A stretch of DNA of 64,000 bases from Desulfitobacterium chlororespirans DSM 11544 (GCF_900143285.1 NZ_FRDN01000014.1:1-64000), one strand, 5' to 3'; counted from the stretch's first letter, positions 26,152 through 35,324 are shown. A program made the numbers and translations. The notes: generated by a model from the sequence alone, not told the origin.

Positions 26152-26793
26152 ATGGTTACGGAGAAACTATTAAAAGGAATCGTCAATTTTCGTAATGGGG
26201 ATTTCGAGACTCATCGACAACTTTTTGAGGAATTAAAAGATAATCAAAAACCCCATACCTTGTTTATTACTTGTTCCGATTCGCGTATTGATCCCAATAT
26301 GATCACAGGAACCTTGCCCGGAGAACTGTTCATCGTCCGCAATGTAGCCAATATTGTGCCGCCTTGCCGCGAAACATCGGAATATGTGAGCACCACCTCG
26401 GCCATAGAATACGCTGTACAGATGCTGGGAGTGGAAAACATCATCGTCTGCGGACATTCCAACTGCGGAGGTTGTTCAGCCAGCCTGAATGCGCCTGAGA
26501 AGCTGAACCAGCTGCCCCATACGAAAAAATGGCTGGAGCTTATGGAATCGGTAAGACAGAGAGTCCTTAGCGAATTTGCGGAGGATGAACCAACGGCCCG
26601 CGAATGGATGATGGAGCAGATTAATGTGGTGGAGCAATTGCGCCATTTAATGACTTATCCTTATATTTACGAGAAGGTTATGGCCAGGGAGCTTATGCTC
26701 AGCGGCTGGCACTATATGATCGAAACCGGGGAAGTTTTTATTTACGATTACCGGGCGGGGGAGTTCCGCTTGGCTAATGGGAACAGAACCTAG
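26152..26793 (+). CDS. Beta-class carbonic anhydrase
   Basis: A 213-residue zinc enzyme interconverting CO2 and bicarbonate. The zinc ligands sit in ITCSDSRIDP (Cys and the Asp-Arg dyad) and in CGHSNCGGC (His and Cys), the standard beta-class set. RNVANIVPP is also conserved. No signal peptide, so it is cytoplasmic. ATG 26152 is used since an earlier in-frame ATG at 26134 overlaps the likely -10 box. Confidence 0.93.
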   Translation: MVTEKLLKGIVNFRNGDFETHRQLFEELKDNQKPHTLFITCSDSRIDPNMITGTLPGELFIVRNVANIVPPCRETSEYVSTTSAIEYAVQMLGVENIIVCGHSNCGGCSASLNAPEKLNQLPHTKKWLELMESVRQRVLSEFAEDEPTAREWMMEQINVVEQLRHLMTYPYIYEKVMARELMLSGWHYMIETGEVFIYDYRAGEFRLANGNRT

Positions 26794-26830
26794 TTCCTGT
26801 CCGTGATTGGTGCGAAAGGTTGTGATCTGG

Positions 26831-27094
26831 ATGGTCATTGGGTTTGGCTTCGGAAGCCCGCTGCAAAGCCTGCTTATGCTGCTCCTGACCTCATTGCTGA
26901 GCTATGTGATTTTCAAGAATCTGCGCCGGCGCCGGCACACCAACCTGGATCCCTATGAGGAAAGGGAAAGACGCCGCCAGTATTACTATGAACAACGTCA
27001 GCGGGCCAGAGACTATGCCCGGGAATTTGATCTCAGTGATGAGGAAATTGAAAGACGTTTGGATGAAGAATTGGATGAGTATAGGCATCGATAA
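26831..27094 (+). CDS. Small membrane protein with charged C-terminal helix
   Basis: The protein has about 87 residues: one or two N-terminal hydrophobic segments (GSPLQSLLMLLLTSLLSYVIF) and then a strongly charged, probably helical tail rich in Arg, Glu and Tyr (EERERRRQYYYEQRQRARDYAREFDLSDEE in outline). I do not recognise a family. ATG 26831 and GTG 26822 are both possible starts. It lies 37 bp after the carbonic anhydrase gene and before a terminator, so it is probably co-transcribed with it. Confidence 0.65.
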   Translation: MVIGFGFGSPLQSLLMLLLTSLLSYVIFKNLRRRRHTNLDPYEERERRRQYYYEQRQRARDYAREFDLSDEEIERRLDEELDEYRHR

Positions 27095-27130
27095 TGGCGC
27101 TGTCGCAGTAAGACAGCCCGGAAAATAACC

Positions 27131-27168
27131 AAAAGGCGGCGACTGGCTGATGCCAGAAGCCGCCTTTT
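27131..27168 (+). terminator. Terminator after carbonic anhydrase unit
   Basis: AAAAGGCGGC pairs with GCCGCCTTTT; the loop itself contains TGGC/GCCA. Confidence 0.85.
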
Positions 27169-27231
27169 GCTGTAAACTATAACACGAAAATTTGCCTCGC
27201 TGGGCAATACGAGTTTTAAATGTTACAGAGT

Positions 27232-27780
27232 CTAGTTATTTATTAATAGAAGTACAGATATTATAAGCAGGGGAATCCCAATCATAGAGCTACCTACAGC
27301 AATTATCCTTCGGATTCCGCTCTTATCTTTTATAAAAGCCGCCAAAAGTTTATAAGCCAAAATTCCCATAACGCCACCTAAACAATTCAGCAATACATCA
27401 TCTATGTCAGCCGCCCCAATGCCAAAAGAAAATTGAATAATCTCCACGAGTAAGCTTATAGCAAATACAGAAATAAAACTAACCACAGCATTTATATTTT
27501 TCTTGAATAATTGTAAATAAATGCCTAAAGGAATGAACAAAGCAATATTTCCGAATAGGTTGGTTAAGATCACAGAATTGGATACATCAGTAGGACCCAC
27601 CAAATAACTTTTAATCGTATGAAAGGGCAATATATTATAACTTTTATAAATTACCCTGTTTTCGTCAAACAAATTTAAAGGTGAAACATTCTTAAAAACT
27701 ATAACAGAAAAAAACAGAACTATATAAAAAGCTAAAACTAAATATAAAAAGACGGATTCGATTTTTTTGTATCGCAGCAT
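27232..27780 (-). CDS. VanZ family membrane protein
   Basis: A 182-residue protein with about five hydrophobic segments. The VanZ pattern is visible: NILPFHTI, NLFGNIALFIPLGIYL, and LLVEIIQFSFGIGAADIDDVLLNCLGGVMG. VanZ of Tn1546 gives low-level teicoplanin resistance by an unknown mechanism; most chromosomal homologues have no known role. The gene is distinctly AT-rich compared with its neighbours, which suggests separate acquisition. It is divergent from the ECF sigma gene and shares a dyad-rich intergenic region with it. Confidence 0.88.
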   Translation of the reverse strand: MLRYKKIESVFLYLVLAFYIVLFFSVIVFKNVSPLNLFDENRVIYKSYNILPFHTIKSYLVGPTDVSNSVILTNLFGNIALFIPLGIYLQLFKKNINAVVSFISVFAISLLVEIIQFSFGIGAADIDDVLLNCLGGVMGILAYKLLAAFIKDKSGIRRIIAVGSSMIGIPLLIISVLLLINN

Positions 27781-27848
27781 TTCAACTTCCCCTTATTTCA
27801 AATGAATGGCCGTAGTAAATCTCTGTAGAATTCTCGCCGCATAATAAC

Positions 27849-27917
27849 TATAACGTTTTATCGTATCCAAAATGATTGAATTTATTTTAATCATTTTGGG
27901 TTTGGTTAAACGTTATA
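27849..27917. repeat. Large nested dyad between vanZ-like and sigma genes
   Basis: TATAACGTTT (27849-27858) pairs with AAACGTTATA (27908-27917), enclosing CCAAAATGATT (27868-27878) and AATCATTTTGG (27889-27899). It lies in the divergent intergenic region. It may be a regulator site, a bidirectional RNA structure or a remnant of a small mobile element. Confidence 0.6.
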
Positions 27918-27972
27918 AACTATAAGGGTATCATCCCTATGTTTAAATGGTATTTTCTAAAGAAACTTCATT

Positions 27973-28005
27973 TCTAAATCATTTAGATAGCATAGAACGT
28001 TCTAT
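27973..28005. promoter_or_regulatory. Two adjacent perfect palindromes before ECF sigma gene
   Basis: TCTAAATCATTTAGA (27973-27987) and ATAGAACGTTCTAT (27992-28005) are both perfect palindromes, 4 bp apart, ending 30 bp before the TTG start. They are good candidates for operators controlling the sigma/ABC operon. Confidence 0.55.
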
Positions 28006-28035
28006 ATTACGAGGGAAACTTCCGGAGGATTAACC

Positions 28036-28554
28036 TTGATAGATGAAGATGCCTTACTGCAAAAAATTAGAGATGGTGACGAAGCCAGTCTGGATAAACT
28101 TGTGGTCTTTTATTATCCGGATATTCTGCGCTATTGCTTATGGCATACACCGAACCGGCCGACAGCGGAGGACGCCACCCAGGATACTTTTTTGAAAGCT
28201 ATCAGGCACCTGGACGCTTATGTTCATCGGGGCAAATTCAGAGCGTACCTTTACAAGATTGCCGCCAATGTGTGTATTGATTACAGCCGCAAAAAAATTC
28301 CTGAACAGTTGCCGGATAATTTGCCGGAATACGAACATCAGTTGGAGCGGATAGAATCAGATGCAAATTTGGTATGGTTACTACGCAGCTTACCTGACGA
28401 ACAGCGGGAAGTTGTCCTCTTACGCTTTGCACATGAGCTGAAAGTCCGGGAAATCGCAGAAGTAATCGGTGTACCCATGCGCACGGTACAATCCCGCTTG
28501 CGCAGCGCACTCAAGCGGCTAGAAAAAGATTTCATTGGGAGGGAAGAAAGTTGA
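28036..28554 (+). CDS. ECF-type RNA polymerase sigma factor
   Basis: A 172-residue sigma-70 family protein of the extracytoplasmic-function group. Region 2 lies at about residues 15-80 (FYYPDILRYCLWHTPNRPTAEDATQDTFLKAIRHL) and region 4 at about 110-165 (LRSLPDEQREVVLLRFAHELKVREIAEVIGVPMRTVQSRLRSALKRL). TTG 28036 follows GGAGG at 28023-28027 by 8 nt. The next gene starts within its last codons and encodes a membrane protein that may be its anti-sigma factor. The unit continues with an ABC exporter. Confidence 0.92.
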   Translation: MIDEDALLQKIRDGDEASLDKLVVFYYPDILRYCLWHTPNRPTAEDATQDTFLKAIRHLDAYVHRGKFRAYLYKIAANVCIDYSRKKIPEQLPDNLPEYEHQLERIESDANLVWLLRSLPDEQREVVLLRFAHELKVREIAEVIGVPMRTVQSRLRSALKRLEKDFIGREES

Positions 28555-29339
28555 ATAGAAAAGTTCGTTCAAAATTGCAGGCCGCGCTGAAAGACCAGCC
28601 TTCCTTGCAAATATCGGAGGAACATTTGAACCAAACTATGGAGCAGGCCCGTATGGCCTGCCAAAGCCGCAGACAGCGGGAAGGCATCCGGTATCCGGCT
28701 TTTCTGTTAAGGCAGGTGCGGTTTGTCGGCGCGACCGTTTGGCTGTTGCAGAGCTTTCTGCTGCTGTGTGCTTTCTGGTTGTTTGACCTTGCGGATATAG
28801 GAGCTGTTTCTAATTTTGCTCCGCGCCATATGCCAGTATTGCTCGGCTGTTTTGCGATCTTTATCGCTATGACCGGCATCCCTTTTATGGGACGTTCAGC
28901 GCGGTATAGAATGCTTGAAACAGAGATGGCAACCCGAATTTCTATTCCCAAACTATTGCTGACCCGAATTTTCATTATCGGTATTGGCAATGTGATATTG
29001 CTTACAGTTTCCTTTCTTCTTGCCAATGCAAGAGCGGAACTTGGCACAGGAAGCATCGCCCTGTACCTATTGCTTCCCTATTTGATAGCCTGTTGCGGTT
29101 GCTTGTTTATTCAATCTTACGCGCATAGCGGACAGCAAGGCTCTGTCTGCACAGCCTTTTGCTTCTCCTTAACCGCGCTGCTGTTTTTGTTATATAAAAC
29201 TACCCCGGTGGTTTATGAACAGGCATCCGCCCCCGTTTGGGGAGCGTTATGCTCGGTATGCGCTGTGATGCTCATAATAGGGATTCACCGTCTGCTGGAT
29301 AAGGCGGCATCCTTCGACCTGTCCCTGAAAGGGCTATAA
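28551..29339 (+). CDS. Multi-pass membrane protein, candidate anti-sigma factor
   Basis: A 262-residue protein with about 60 soluble N-terminal residues (basic, with NQTMEQARMACQSRRQRE) followed by roughly six hydrophobic segments. I do not recognise a named family. TTG 28551 overlaps the sigma-factor stop, behind GGGAGGGAAG, so the two are translationally coupled. A soluble N-terminus able to meet the sigma factor plus a membrane sensor body fits an anti-sigma role; this is inference from order and topology, with no visible zinc anti-sigma motif. Confidence 0.75.
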   Translation: MNRKVRSKLQAALKDQPSLQISEEHLNQTMEQARMACQSRRQREGIRYPAFLLRQVRFVGATVWLLQSFLLLCAFWLFDLADIGAVSNFAPRHMPVLLGCFAIFIAMTGIPFMGRSARYRMLETEMATRISIPKLLLTRIFIIGIGNVILLTVSFLLANARAELGTGSIALYLLLPYLIACCGCLFIQSYAHSGQQGSVCTAFCFSLTALLFLLYKTTPVVYEQASAPVWGALCSVCAVMLIIGIHRLLDKAASFDLSLKGL

Positions 29340-29361
29340 AAACAAGAAAAGGAGTATATAC

Positions 29362-30252
29362 ATGGAGCTTACGACACAAGGGCTTACCAAACGGTATAAG
29401 GATAAAACCGCCGTAAACAATATAAACCTGACCCTTACCCCCGGAGTATGGGGGCTTCTCGGTGCCAACGGCGCGGGTAAAACAACCTTGATGCGGATGG
29501 TGGCCGGAATTTTAACGCCTACCTCCGGCAAAGTCCAGTACGACGGCATCGAAATAAAAACGTTGGGCGAAGCCTACCGGGATGTCTTTGGCTATCTGCC
29601 ACAGACCTTTGGCTTTTACCCGGAATTTACGGTAGCGGACTATCTGCACTATATGGCTGCGCTGAAAGGGCTGCCCCAAAAGGAAACCAATCAAAAAATA
29701 GACGAGCTGCTGCACAGACTAACCCTTGCGGATGTTCGGAACAAACACATACGCAAACTGTCGGGCGGAATGCAACGCAGAGTGGGGATTGCCCAGGCGC
29801 TTTTGAACGACCCGGATATTTTGATTCTGGACGAACCGACAAGCGGCCTTGACCCCGGCGAGCGTATACGCTTCCGCAATATTTTATCGGAGTTTGCCCA
29901 ACAGCGTATTGTCTTGATTTCTACTCATATCGTGTCTGATGTTGAGTATATCGCCAACCGCAACGCCATTATGAAGGATGGACACATTATTGCGGCCGGC
30001 ACCACAGACGAGCTTGTGAAAACGATGGACGGCAAGGTATGGCAAAGCACGCTACCAGCGGAACAGCTTCATCATTACGAGCGTACCGTCCGGGTTGTGA
30101 CCGTCCGCAATGAAGAAAGCGGGTATGTATCGGTACGGTATGTTTCGGAAAGTCCGGGTTTGCCGGACTCACAGACCGCCGCCCCGCGCCTTGAGGATTT
30201 ATATCTCTGGCTGTTCCGTGGTGAGGAAGCCGTAAAGGAGGATGCGGTATGA
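29362..30252 (+). CDS. ABC transporter ATPase (exporter type)
   Basis: A 296-residue ATPase. Walker A is GANGAGKTT, the signature LSGGMQRR and Walker B ILDEPTSGLDP. Such ATPases pair with CcmB/ABC-2-type permeases for export of antimicrobial peptides or lipids. The C-terminal 80 residues after the ATPase core contain no obvious extra domain. It overlaps the permease gene by 4 nt. Confidence 0.93.
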   Translation: MELTTQGLTKRYKDKTAVNNINLTLTPGVWGLLGANGAGKTTLMRMVAGILTPTSGKVQYDGIEIKTLGEAYRDVFGYLPQTFGFYPEFTVADYLHYMAALKGLPQKETNQKIDELLHRLTLADVRNKHIRKLSGGMQRRVGIAQALLNDPDILILDEPTSGLDPGERIRFRNILSEFAQQRIVLISTHIVSDVEYIANRNAIMKDGHIIAAGTTDELVKTMDGKVWQSTLPAEQLHHYERTVRVVTVRNEESGYVSVRYVSESPGLPDSQTAAPRLEDLYLWLFRGEEAVKEDAV

Positions 30253-31502
30253 ACCGCATGATGGCTCTGGAACTCAAACGCGTAGCAAAAACCCGCTCTA
30301 CATGGATACTGGCGGCGGGGGCGCTGCTGCTGTCGGTTGTAATGGCCCTTTTGGTTATCTCATTTGCCCGCCATTGGAACCTTGATGAAAACGGCAGGGA
30401 AGTAAGGCTGACCGGCAGGGATGCGATACAGGCCAATCAGGAAATGCTGAAACCGATTGAGGGAGAGCTTACGCCGGAAAAAATACGAACCGCCTTTGCA
30501 ACCTATCATCAAGTATACGAAACCTATGGAGCAAAGATAGAGGATATACCGGAGGATGTATACTATCAAAAAATAGCGCCAATCAATGCAATATTGAACG
30601 GAGTCCGTGAGGTGTATGTGGATAAATCCACCGGCATCCCTGTACCGCTGTATGAGATTTCGCCGGAAGAAGCGGCTAATTTTTATGAGCAACGGACGGA
30701 ACGTCTTTCCGACTACTTATCACAGGAATATAAAGATTCTCCCGATGCTGCCCGTCAGGCTCTTGCCATCAACGAGAAGGTAAAAGCGCCATTCTATTAT
30801 ATATATGGCGTTGGGGACAGCGATACGTCGGAGTATCTTACTATGTGCATTTTCCTGCTGGTTATGCTATGCACCGTTATTGCCGCGCCTATCTTTTCTG
30901 CTGATTATCAAAGCGGCGCGGATGACATTTTGCGTTGCACAAAGCATGGCAGGAGGCGTTTGGCGGTTGTAAAGCTATCGTCCGCCATTTTGCTTACCAC
31001 CACGATTTTTGCGGTTTGCGTAACTGCGTTTATCTTGATTTCATACGCTGCATTCGGTTGGGAAAGTTTAAAAACAACGCTGCAACTGGCCTTTTCTGCA
31101 ATTTCCTTTGTTCCGCTTACCGTAGGAGAAGCCAATATGCTGGTTGTTTTTTCCGGCCTGCTTTCTTTCCTGGCGACGGTCTGCTTTACGCTCTTTCTTT
31201 CCAGCCTATTCAAAAACCCTATTACAGTCTTAGGTCTGGCCATCGGCGGCTGCTTGTTGCCCACAATTCTGTCTTTTGCCGGAAGCGGCGCCGCTTTTGA
31301 AAATTGGCTCAGGTTATGCCTGCCTTCAGGGGGAGTGGGACTTAGAAACAGCTTTTTCTTTGAGTTGACTGACTTTAATTTTTTGTCGCTTGGCTCCTTC
31401 GGTATATGGACCCCCTATATTATACCCGTAGCCTCAGGAATAGAAAGTGTGCTCTTCTTTTCCCTTACCATACGCTCTTATTCCCGGCATGAAGGGTGTT
31501 AA
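30249..31502 (+). CDS. ABC-2-type transporter permease
   Basis: A 417-residue membrane protein. After one N-terminal helix there is a long extracytoplasmic region (about residues 40-195), followed by five or six helices (CIFLLVMLCTVIAAPIFSADYQSGADDILRCTKHGRRRL and onward). This matches ABC-2 permeases of peptide-export or resistance systems. It is the last gene of the ECF sigma operon and its ATPase partner overlaps its start. Role in antimicrobial resistance or envelope stress is an inference from the sigma-controlled context. Confidence 0.88.
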   Translation: MNRMMALELKRVAKTRSTWILAAGALLLSVVMALLVISFARHWNLDENGREVRLTGRDAIQANQEMLKPIEGELTPEKIRTAFATYHQVYETYGAKIEDIPEDVYYQKIAPINAILNGVREVYVDKSTGIPVPLYEISPEEAANFYEQRTERLSDYLSQEYKDSPDAARQALAINEKVKAPFYYIYGVGDSDTSEYLTMCIFLLVMLCTVIAAPIFSADYQSGADDILRCTKHGRRRLAVVKLSSAILLTTTIFAVCVTAFILISYAAFGWESLKTTLQLAFSAISFVPLTVGEANMLVVFSGLLSFLATVCFTLFLSSLFKNPITVLGLAIGGCLLPTILSFAGSGAAFENWLRLCLPSGGVGLRNSFFFELTDFNFLSLGSFGIWTPYIIPVASGIESVLFFSLTIRSYSRHEGC

Positions 31503-31534
31503 TATACGTATTCCATGATAGATTAGCGGCATAA

Positions 31535-31584
31535 AGAAAAGCGCCTTTCTCCACTGTTATGGTGCGAAAAGGGCGCTTCTTTTA
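31535..31584. terminator. Terminator between convergent operons
   Basis: AAAGCGCC-TTT and AAAAGGGCGCTT form a stem with T-runs on both sides. It can serve the ABC operon and the convergent traB-like gene. Confidence 0.7.
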
Positions 31585-31614
31585 TAGCAAGGAAACGGGC
31601 CGGCCAGATATCTC

Positions 31615-32787
31615 TTATAAATTCTGGAAGAACAAACGGGCAATATCCGCACCGCCGATAAAGGCTCCCGTGGCGCTGCCGATATTGGCAAAGACGATGG
31701 TGAGCAGGATCCTGGTCACTTGATTATTCCAAAAGCCTTTAAGGCTGAGAATATCCTCGGAAAGATTCTCAAAATCCCTGACATTAGGGCGTTTGAAATA
31801 GGCTTGCACCAAGCCGGCAAACCAGCCGGCCGCGATTAAAGGATGCAGGGCGGCGATGGGGGCCGCCAGAAAGGCCGTTAAGATAGCCAGAGGATGACCA
31901 AAGGCCAGTGCGGTGCCCAGGGCCGAGAGAGTGCCCGTCCAGAGAATCCAGCTCAAGGTCTGCTGAACTCCGGCGTCAGGGTTGGCGTAAAAAGTATAAG
32001 CAATGAGGGCAATAATCAGGGCCGGTATGGACCAACCAAGGATTTTAGGGACAATCGATTTGGGCGGAAGCTCAGTTAAAGCCTGCAAATCATGCTCTTT
32101 ATGGATCTCTTCAGTGATGCCCGGCACATGGGCCGCACCTAATACAGCGACGATTTTTCCCCCGGGAGCTTCCTTGATCTTTTGGGACAAATATTGATCC
32201 CGCTCATCGATCAAAGGGGTTTTAAGCTTGGGAAAGCTCTCGGTGAAATCCTTGAGGATGCCATTGAGCATATCCTGGGATTTTAATTTTTCCAGTTCCT
32301 CTTCGGAGATGGCTTCATCATCAAAGATACTGAGGATAATTTCCATCAACAATTTGCATTTGCCCCAGAAGCCTACATTATGCCATATGCGGGAGAAGGT
32401 GATTTGAATATTGCGATCGGCAAGAACCAATTCGGCTCCTACTTCCTGGGCGGATTCAATTCCCTGCAGCATTTCCTGTCCGGCATTGGTGCCAAATTCC
32501 TTGGCTAAACGCTTCTGAAAGGAGGATAAAGCCAGATTCATCAAAAGCAGGGTGGCTTTCTTTTCCTTAATGATTTTAAAGATATCGGTTTCCTTCCATT
32601 TTTCCCCTTCAGCAATGGATTTATAGCGTTGCTCGTCCAGCTCAATACAGACGGAATCAGGTCTTTCCGCTTCAATGACTTCTTTGACCAAATCGGCGCT
32701 TTGCTTGGACACATGGGCAGTACCGATTAAGATGACTTCCTTGCCAGCCAAAGTCAATCGAGTAATGTTTTCGTTCTCTATCGTCAT
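31615..32787 (-). CDS. TraB/PrgY family protein
   Basis: A 390-residue protein with the TraB/PrgY domain in the first 230 residues: LIGTAHVSKQSADLVKEVI, CIELDEQRY, and VLGAAHVPGI, in which conserved His/Glu residues suggest a metallopeptidase-like site. The C-terminal part has about four or five hydrophobic segments, so it is membrane-anchored. PrgY of Enterococcus limits self-induction by sex-pheromone peptide. Function in other Firmicutes is not established. Single gene. Confidence 0.88.
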   Translation of the reverse strand: MTIENENITRLTLAGKEVILIGTAHVSKQSADLVKEVIEAERPDSVCIELDEQRYKSIAEGEKWKETDIFKIIKEKKATLLLMNLALSSFQKRLAKEFGTNAGQEMLQGIESAQEVGAELVLADRNIQITFSRIWHNVGFWGKCKLLMEIILSIFDDEAISEEELEKLKSQDMLNGILKDFTESFPKLKTPLIDERDQYLSQKIKEAPGGKIVAVLGAAHVPGITEEIHKEHDLQALTELPPKSIVPKILGWSIPALIIALIAYTFYANPDAGVQQTLSWILWTGTLSALGTALAFGHPLAILTAFLAAPIAALHPLIAAGWFAGLVQAYFKRPNVRDFENLSEDILSLKGFWNNQVTRILLTIVFANIGSATGAFIGGADIARLFFQNL

Positions 32788-32966
32788 AAATTACCTTCCT
32801 TTTGCATTGACATTCGGTTATTGACTCTCATTGTACAACTCCTATTGTATCCGTTATCAAGCAGATTGTAAAAGAAAAGTGTGGGAATTATAAGCTTGGA
32901 TAGGGGAAAGCTAGCAGTGAATTTACACATTGGCAGAGAATGGGGTTACCGAAAAGGAGGAGAAGG

Positions 32967-33575
32967 GTGAATAAGGCTGGTAAATTTACTGTGGCGATTG
33001 CTGTAATTTTTGAAACACTTCTCCTCGTCCATGGCCTAATGGCCTTATGGCAAAAACAATGGCCGGATCTGGGGCTTTCTGCTTTGTCCATAGCCACACT
33101 GCTGATACCCTGGTTGCTTCACTATCTCGCCAACCGGGTACATTTAAAGCTCCCCCCAGGATTTGTTATGGCTGGAGTTGTTTTTATTTTTCTCGCTCAG
33201 TATCTGGGGGAGATCAAGAAGTTTTATCAAACCTTCTGGTGGTGGGATATCCTTCTTCATGGCCTGTTTGGTGTTCTCGCCGTACTCTTCGCTTTGTATA
33301 TGCTGCAATCCAACCTAAAAAAACAGGGTCAGCTGTCGAATGCAAGGTTTACTTTATTCTTAGCCCTGCTTTCACTATGCTTTGCCATGGCTTGCAGTGC
33401 CGCCTGGGAGCTGTTCGAATATATGGGAGATATCGTCTTGCCGGTAAAAATGGTCAAAGGGGGCCTGGAGGATACCATGTCCGATCTGTTCAGCGGCTCA
33501 TTGACAGCTTTGCTCACGGCAGCCGTTTATTATTTCCTATGGCGGTTTATCCATAGGGATAAAACCAGGATCTGA
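32967..33575 (+). CDS. DUF2238-like multi-pass membrane protein
   Basis: A 202-residue protein with about six hydrophobic segments. Short conserved polar motifs are WWWDILLHGLFG, WELFEYMGD and GLEDTMSDL, which recall the YjdF/DUF2238-type membrane family (from memory). The GTG at 32967 is selected by AAGGAGG at 32954-32960. No function is known, and neighbours give no clear hint. Confidence 0.75.
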   Translation: MNKAGKFTVAIAVIFETLLLVHGLMALWQKQWPDLGLSALSIATLLIPWLLHYLANRVHLKLPPGFVMAGVVFIFLAQYLGEIKKFYQTFWWWDILLHGLFGVLAVLFALYMLQSNLKKQGQLSNARFTLFLALLSLCFAMACSAAWELFEYMGDIVLPVKMVKGGLEDTMSDLFSGSLTALLTAAVYYFLWRFIHRDKTRI

Positions 33576-33692
33576 AGGGTGTTCTTTTTAGGATGTTTTA
33601 GGGAGTATGAAAAAAATACCTAAAATGTATGAGTGAAATCACAGATCGAATCCGGACAAAACCTTATGATGGTCTTGGAGGAGGGTGATGTT

Positions 33693-33917
33693 ATGAAAAC
33701 CATTGATTTATCGAAAACTGTTTACGAGATATGCTCCGCAGACCCGGAAGCGGTGACGATTATGAAAGAATTAGGCTTTAAGGAAATCACCAATCCAGGC
33801 ATGCTTAATACGGCCGGACGTTTTATGACCATACCTAAGGGAGCGGCCATGAAAAAGATCAGCTTGACACATATAAAAGAAGCTTTTGCCCAAAAAGGCT
33901 ATGAAATTATTGAATAG
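33693..33917 (+). CDS. DUF1858 domain protein
   Basis: A 74-residue protein that is essentially one DUF1858 domain (TIDLSKTVYEICSADPEAVTIMKELGF, GMLNTAGRFMTIPKGA). Such domains often precede hemerythrin/DUF438 proteins or ScdA-like iron-sulfur repair factors. GGAGGAGG at 33677-33684 precedes ATG 33693. The next gene starts 10 nt after its stop, forming a two-gene operon. Confidence 0.85.
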   Translation: MKTIDLSKTVYEICSADPEAVTIMKELGFKEITNPGMLNTAGRFMTIPKGAAMKKISLTHIKEAFAQKGYEIIE

Positions 33918-33927
33918 GAGTGAGCGT

Positions 33928-35160
33928 ATGAGTGAATTAATCAATAATCGGGAACACCGCCAAAAGGTCTTAAAAGAACTTATTATGGAATTGCACAACG
34001 GTCAGCCGGTGGAAGAAGTAAAAGAACGCTTTGGCAAGCTGATTGAAGGCCTTGCCGCCACCGAAGTCTCCCAGATGGAGCAAGCTCTCATTGAGGGAGG
34101 AATGCCTGTGGAGGAAATCCAGCGTCTCTGCGATGTCCATGCAGCTGTGCTGGGCACTTCTGTCCAGCAGATCCATACCGCGGATCAGGGAGAGGAGCAA
34201 AACGGACACCCGGTCCATACCTTCCAACTGGAAAATCAGGCTTTGGAGGCTTTGCTGAAAAATGTCATTACCCCCGAATTAGAACGCTATGAAGCCAGTG
34301 GCGACAGCGAGGCTTTGACAACATTGATCACAGCTTTCCAAAGCTTATGGGAAATCGACAAGCACTACAGCCGCAAGGAGAATCTGCTTTTTCCCATCAT
34401 GGAGCAACACGGCATCACCGCGCCCCCTAAAGTCATGTGGGGAGTGGATGATGAGATCCGCGCCGTCATCAAAGAGACCCGTAAACTTTTAAGCAGTGAA
34501 CCGCCCCGTCAAGAGGAGATTCTCGCCAAAGCTAAAGAAGCCGTAACCCGGGTTCCTGAGATGATCTTTAAAGAGGAAAATATTCTTTTCCCCATGGTAT
34601 TGGATACCTTCTCCGAGGATGAATGGGTTTCCATCGCCGACGCCAGCAGTGAGATTGGCTATTGCCTGATTGACGAGCCGCAGAAAATATGGAAACCCCA
34701 AAGCGCTCAAGGTCAGGGGAATGATGATAAACAAAATGATCAGAACACTCAGAATGGCTATGTGGAGTTTGACGCCGGAAGATTGCTTCCGGAGGAGATC
34801 AACGCGATAATGAACACTCTGCCTCTGGATATAACCTTTGTTGGCCGTGACGGCACGGTAAAATACTTCACCCAAGGCAAAGAGAGAATTTTCGCCCGTG
34901 CTAAAACCGTTCTGGGACGCAGGGTAGAAAACTGCCATCCCCCTGCCAGCGTCCATGTGGTGGAAAAAGTGGTGGAAGAGCTTCAGTCCGGCAAAAAGGA
35001 TCATGAAGACTTCTGGATCAAAATGGGAGACAAATATGTCCTGATTCGCTACTATGCCGTGCGCAATGCCGAGGGCGAATACCTGGGGATCATGGAAATC
35101 TCCCAGGATATCAAAGAGATTCAGGAGATTACCGGAGAGAAGCGGTTATTGTCTGAGTAA
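33928..35160 (+). CDS. DUF438 / hemerythrin HHE / PAS sensor-like protein
   Basis: A 410-residue cytoplasmic protein with three parts. Residues about 10-80 form a DUF438 domain. Residues about 100-240 form a hemerythrin HHE domain with spaced His/Glu residues (IDKHYSRKENLLFPIMEQHG, FKEENILFPMVLD). Residues about 280-405 form a PAS domain (LPLDITFVGRDGTVKYFTQGKERIF, RRVENCHPPASVH) that may bind heme or another ligand. A di-iron centre sensing O2 or NO is expected from the family. Co-transcribed with the DUF1858 gene. Confidence 0.9.
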   Translation: MSELINNREHRQKVLKELIMELHNGQPVEEVKERFGKLIEGLAATEVSQMEQALIEGGMPVEEIQRLCDVHAAVLGTSVQQIHTADQGEEQNGHPVHTFQLENQALEALLKNVITPELERYEASGDSEALTTLITAFQSLWEIDKHYSRKENLLFPIMEQHGITAPPKVMWGVDDEIRAVIKETRKLLSSEPPRQEEILAKAKEAVTRVPEMIFKEENILFPMVLDTFSEDEWVSIADASSEIGYCLIDEPQKIWKPQSAQGQGNDDKQNDQNTQNGYVEFDAGRLLPEEINAIMNTLPLDITFVGRDGTVKYFTQGKERIFARAKTVLGRRVENCHPPASVHVVEKVVEELQSGKKDHEDFWIKMGDKYVLIRYYAVRNAEGEYLGIMEISQDIKEIQEITGEKRLLSE

Positions 35161-35186
35161 GCATATCTGAATAAGCATTGAGATTG

Positions 35187-35228
35187 GCTGCCCTTTATGG
35201 ACTATTGACATGGAAGGGCAGCTTTTTT
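35187..35228 (+). terminator. Terminator after DUF438 gene
   Basis: GCTGCCCTT and AAGGGCAGC pair, followed by TTTTTT. Confidence 0.85.
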
Positions 35229-35324
35229 CTGTCATCCCGCTTACCAGGTTTCGTCGTAGAAAGTTCTCAATGCTGATGATATAATAATCTTTATAAAGAA
35301 GAGGAGTTTGAGGAGGAATTGAGG

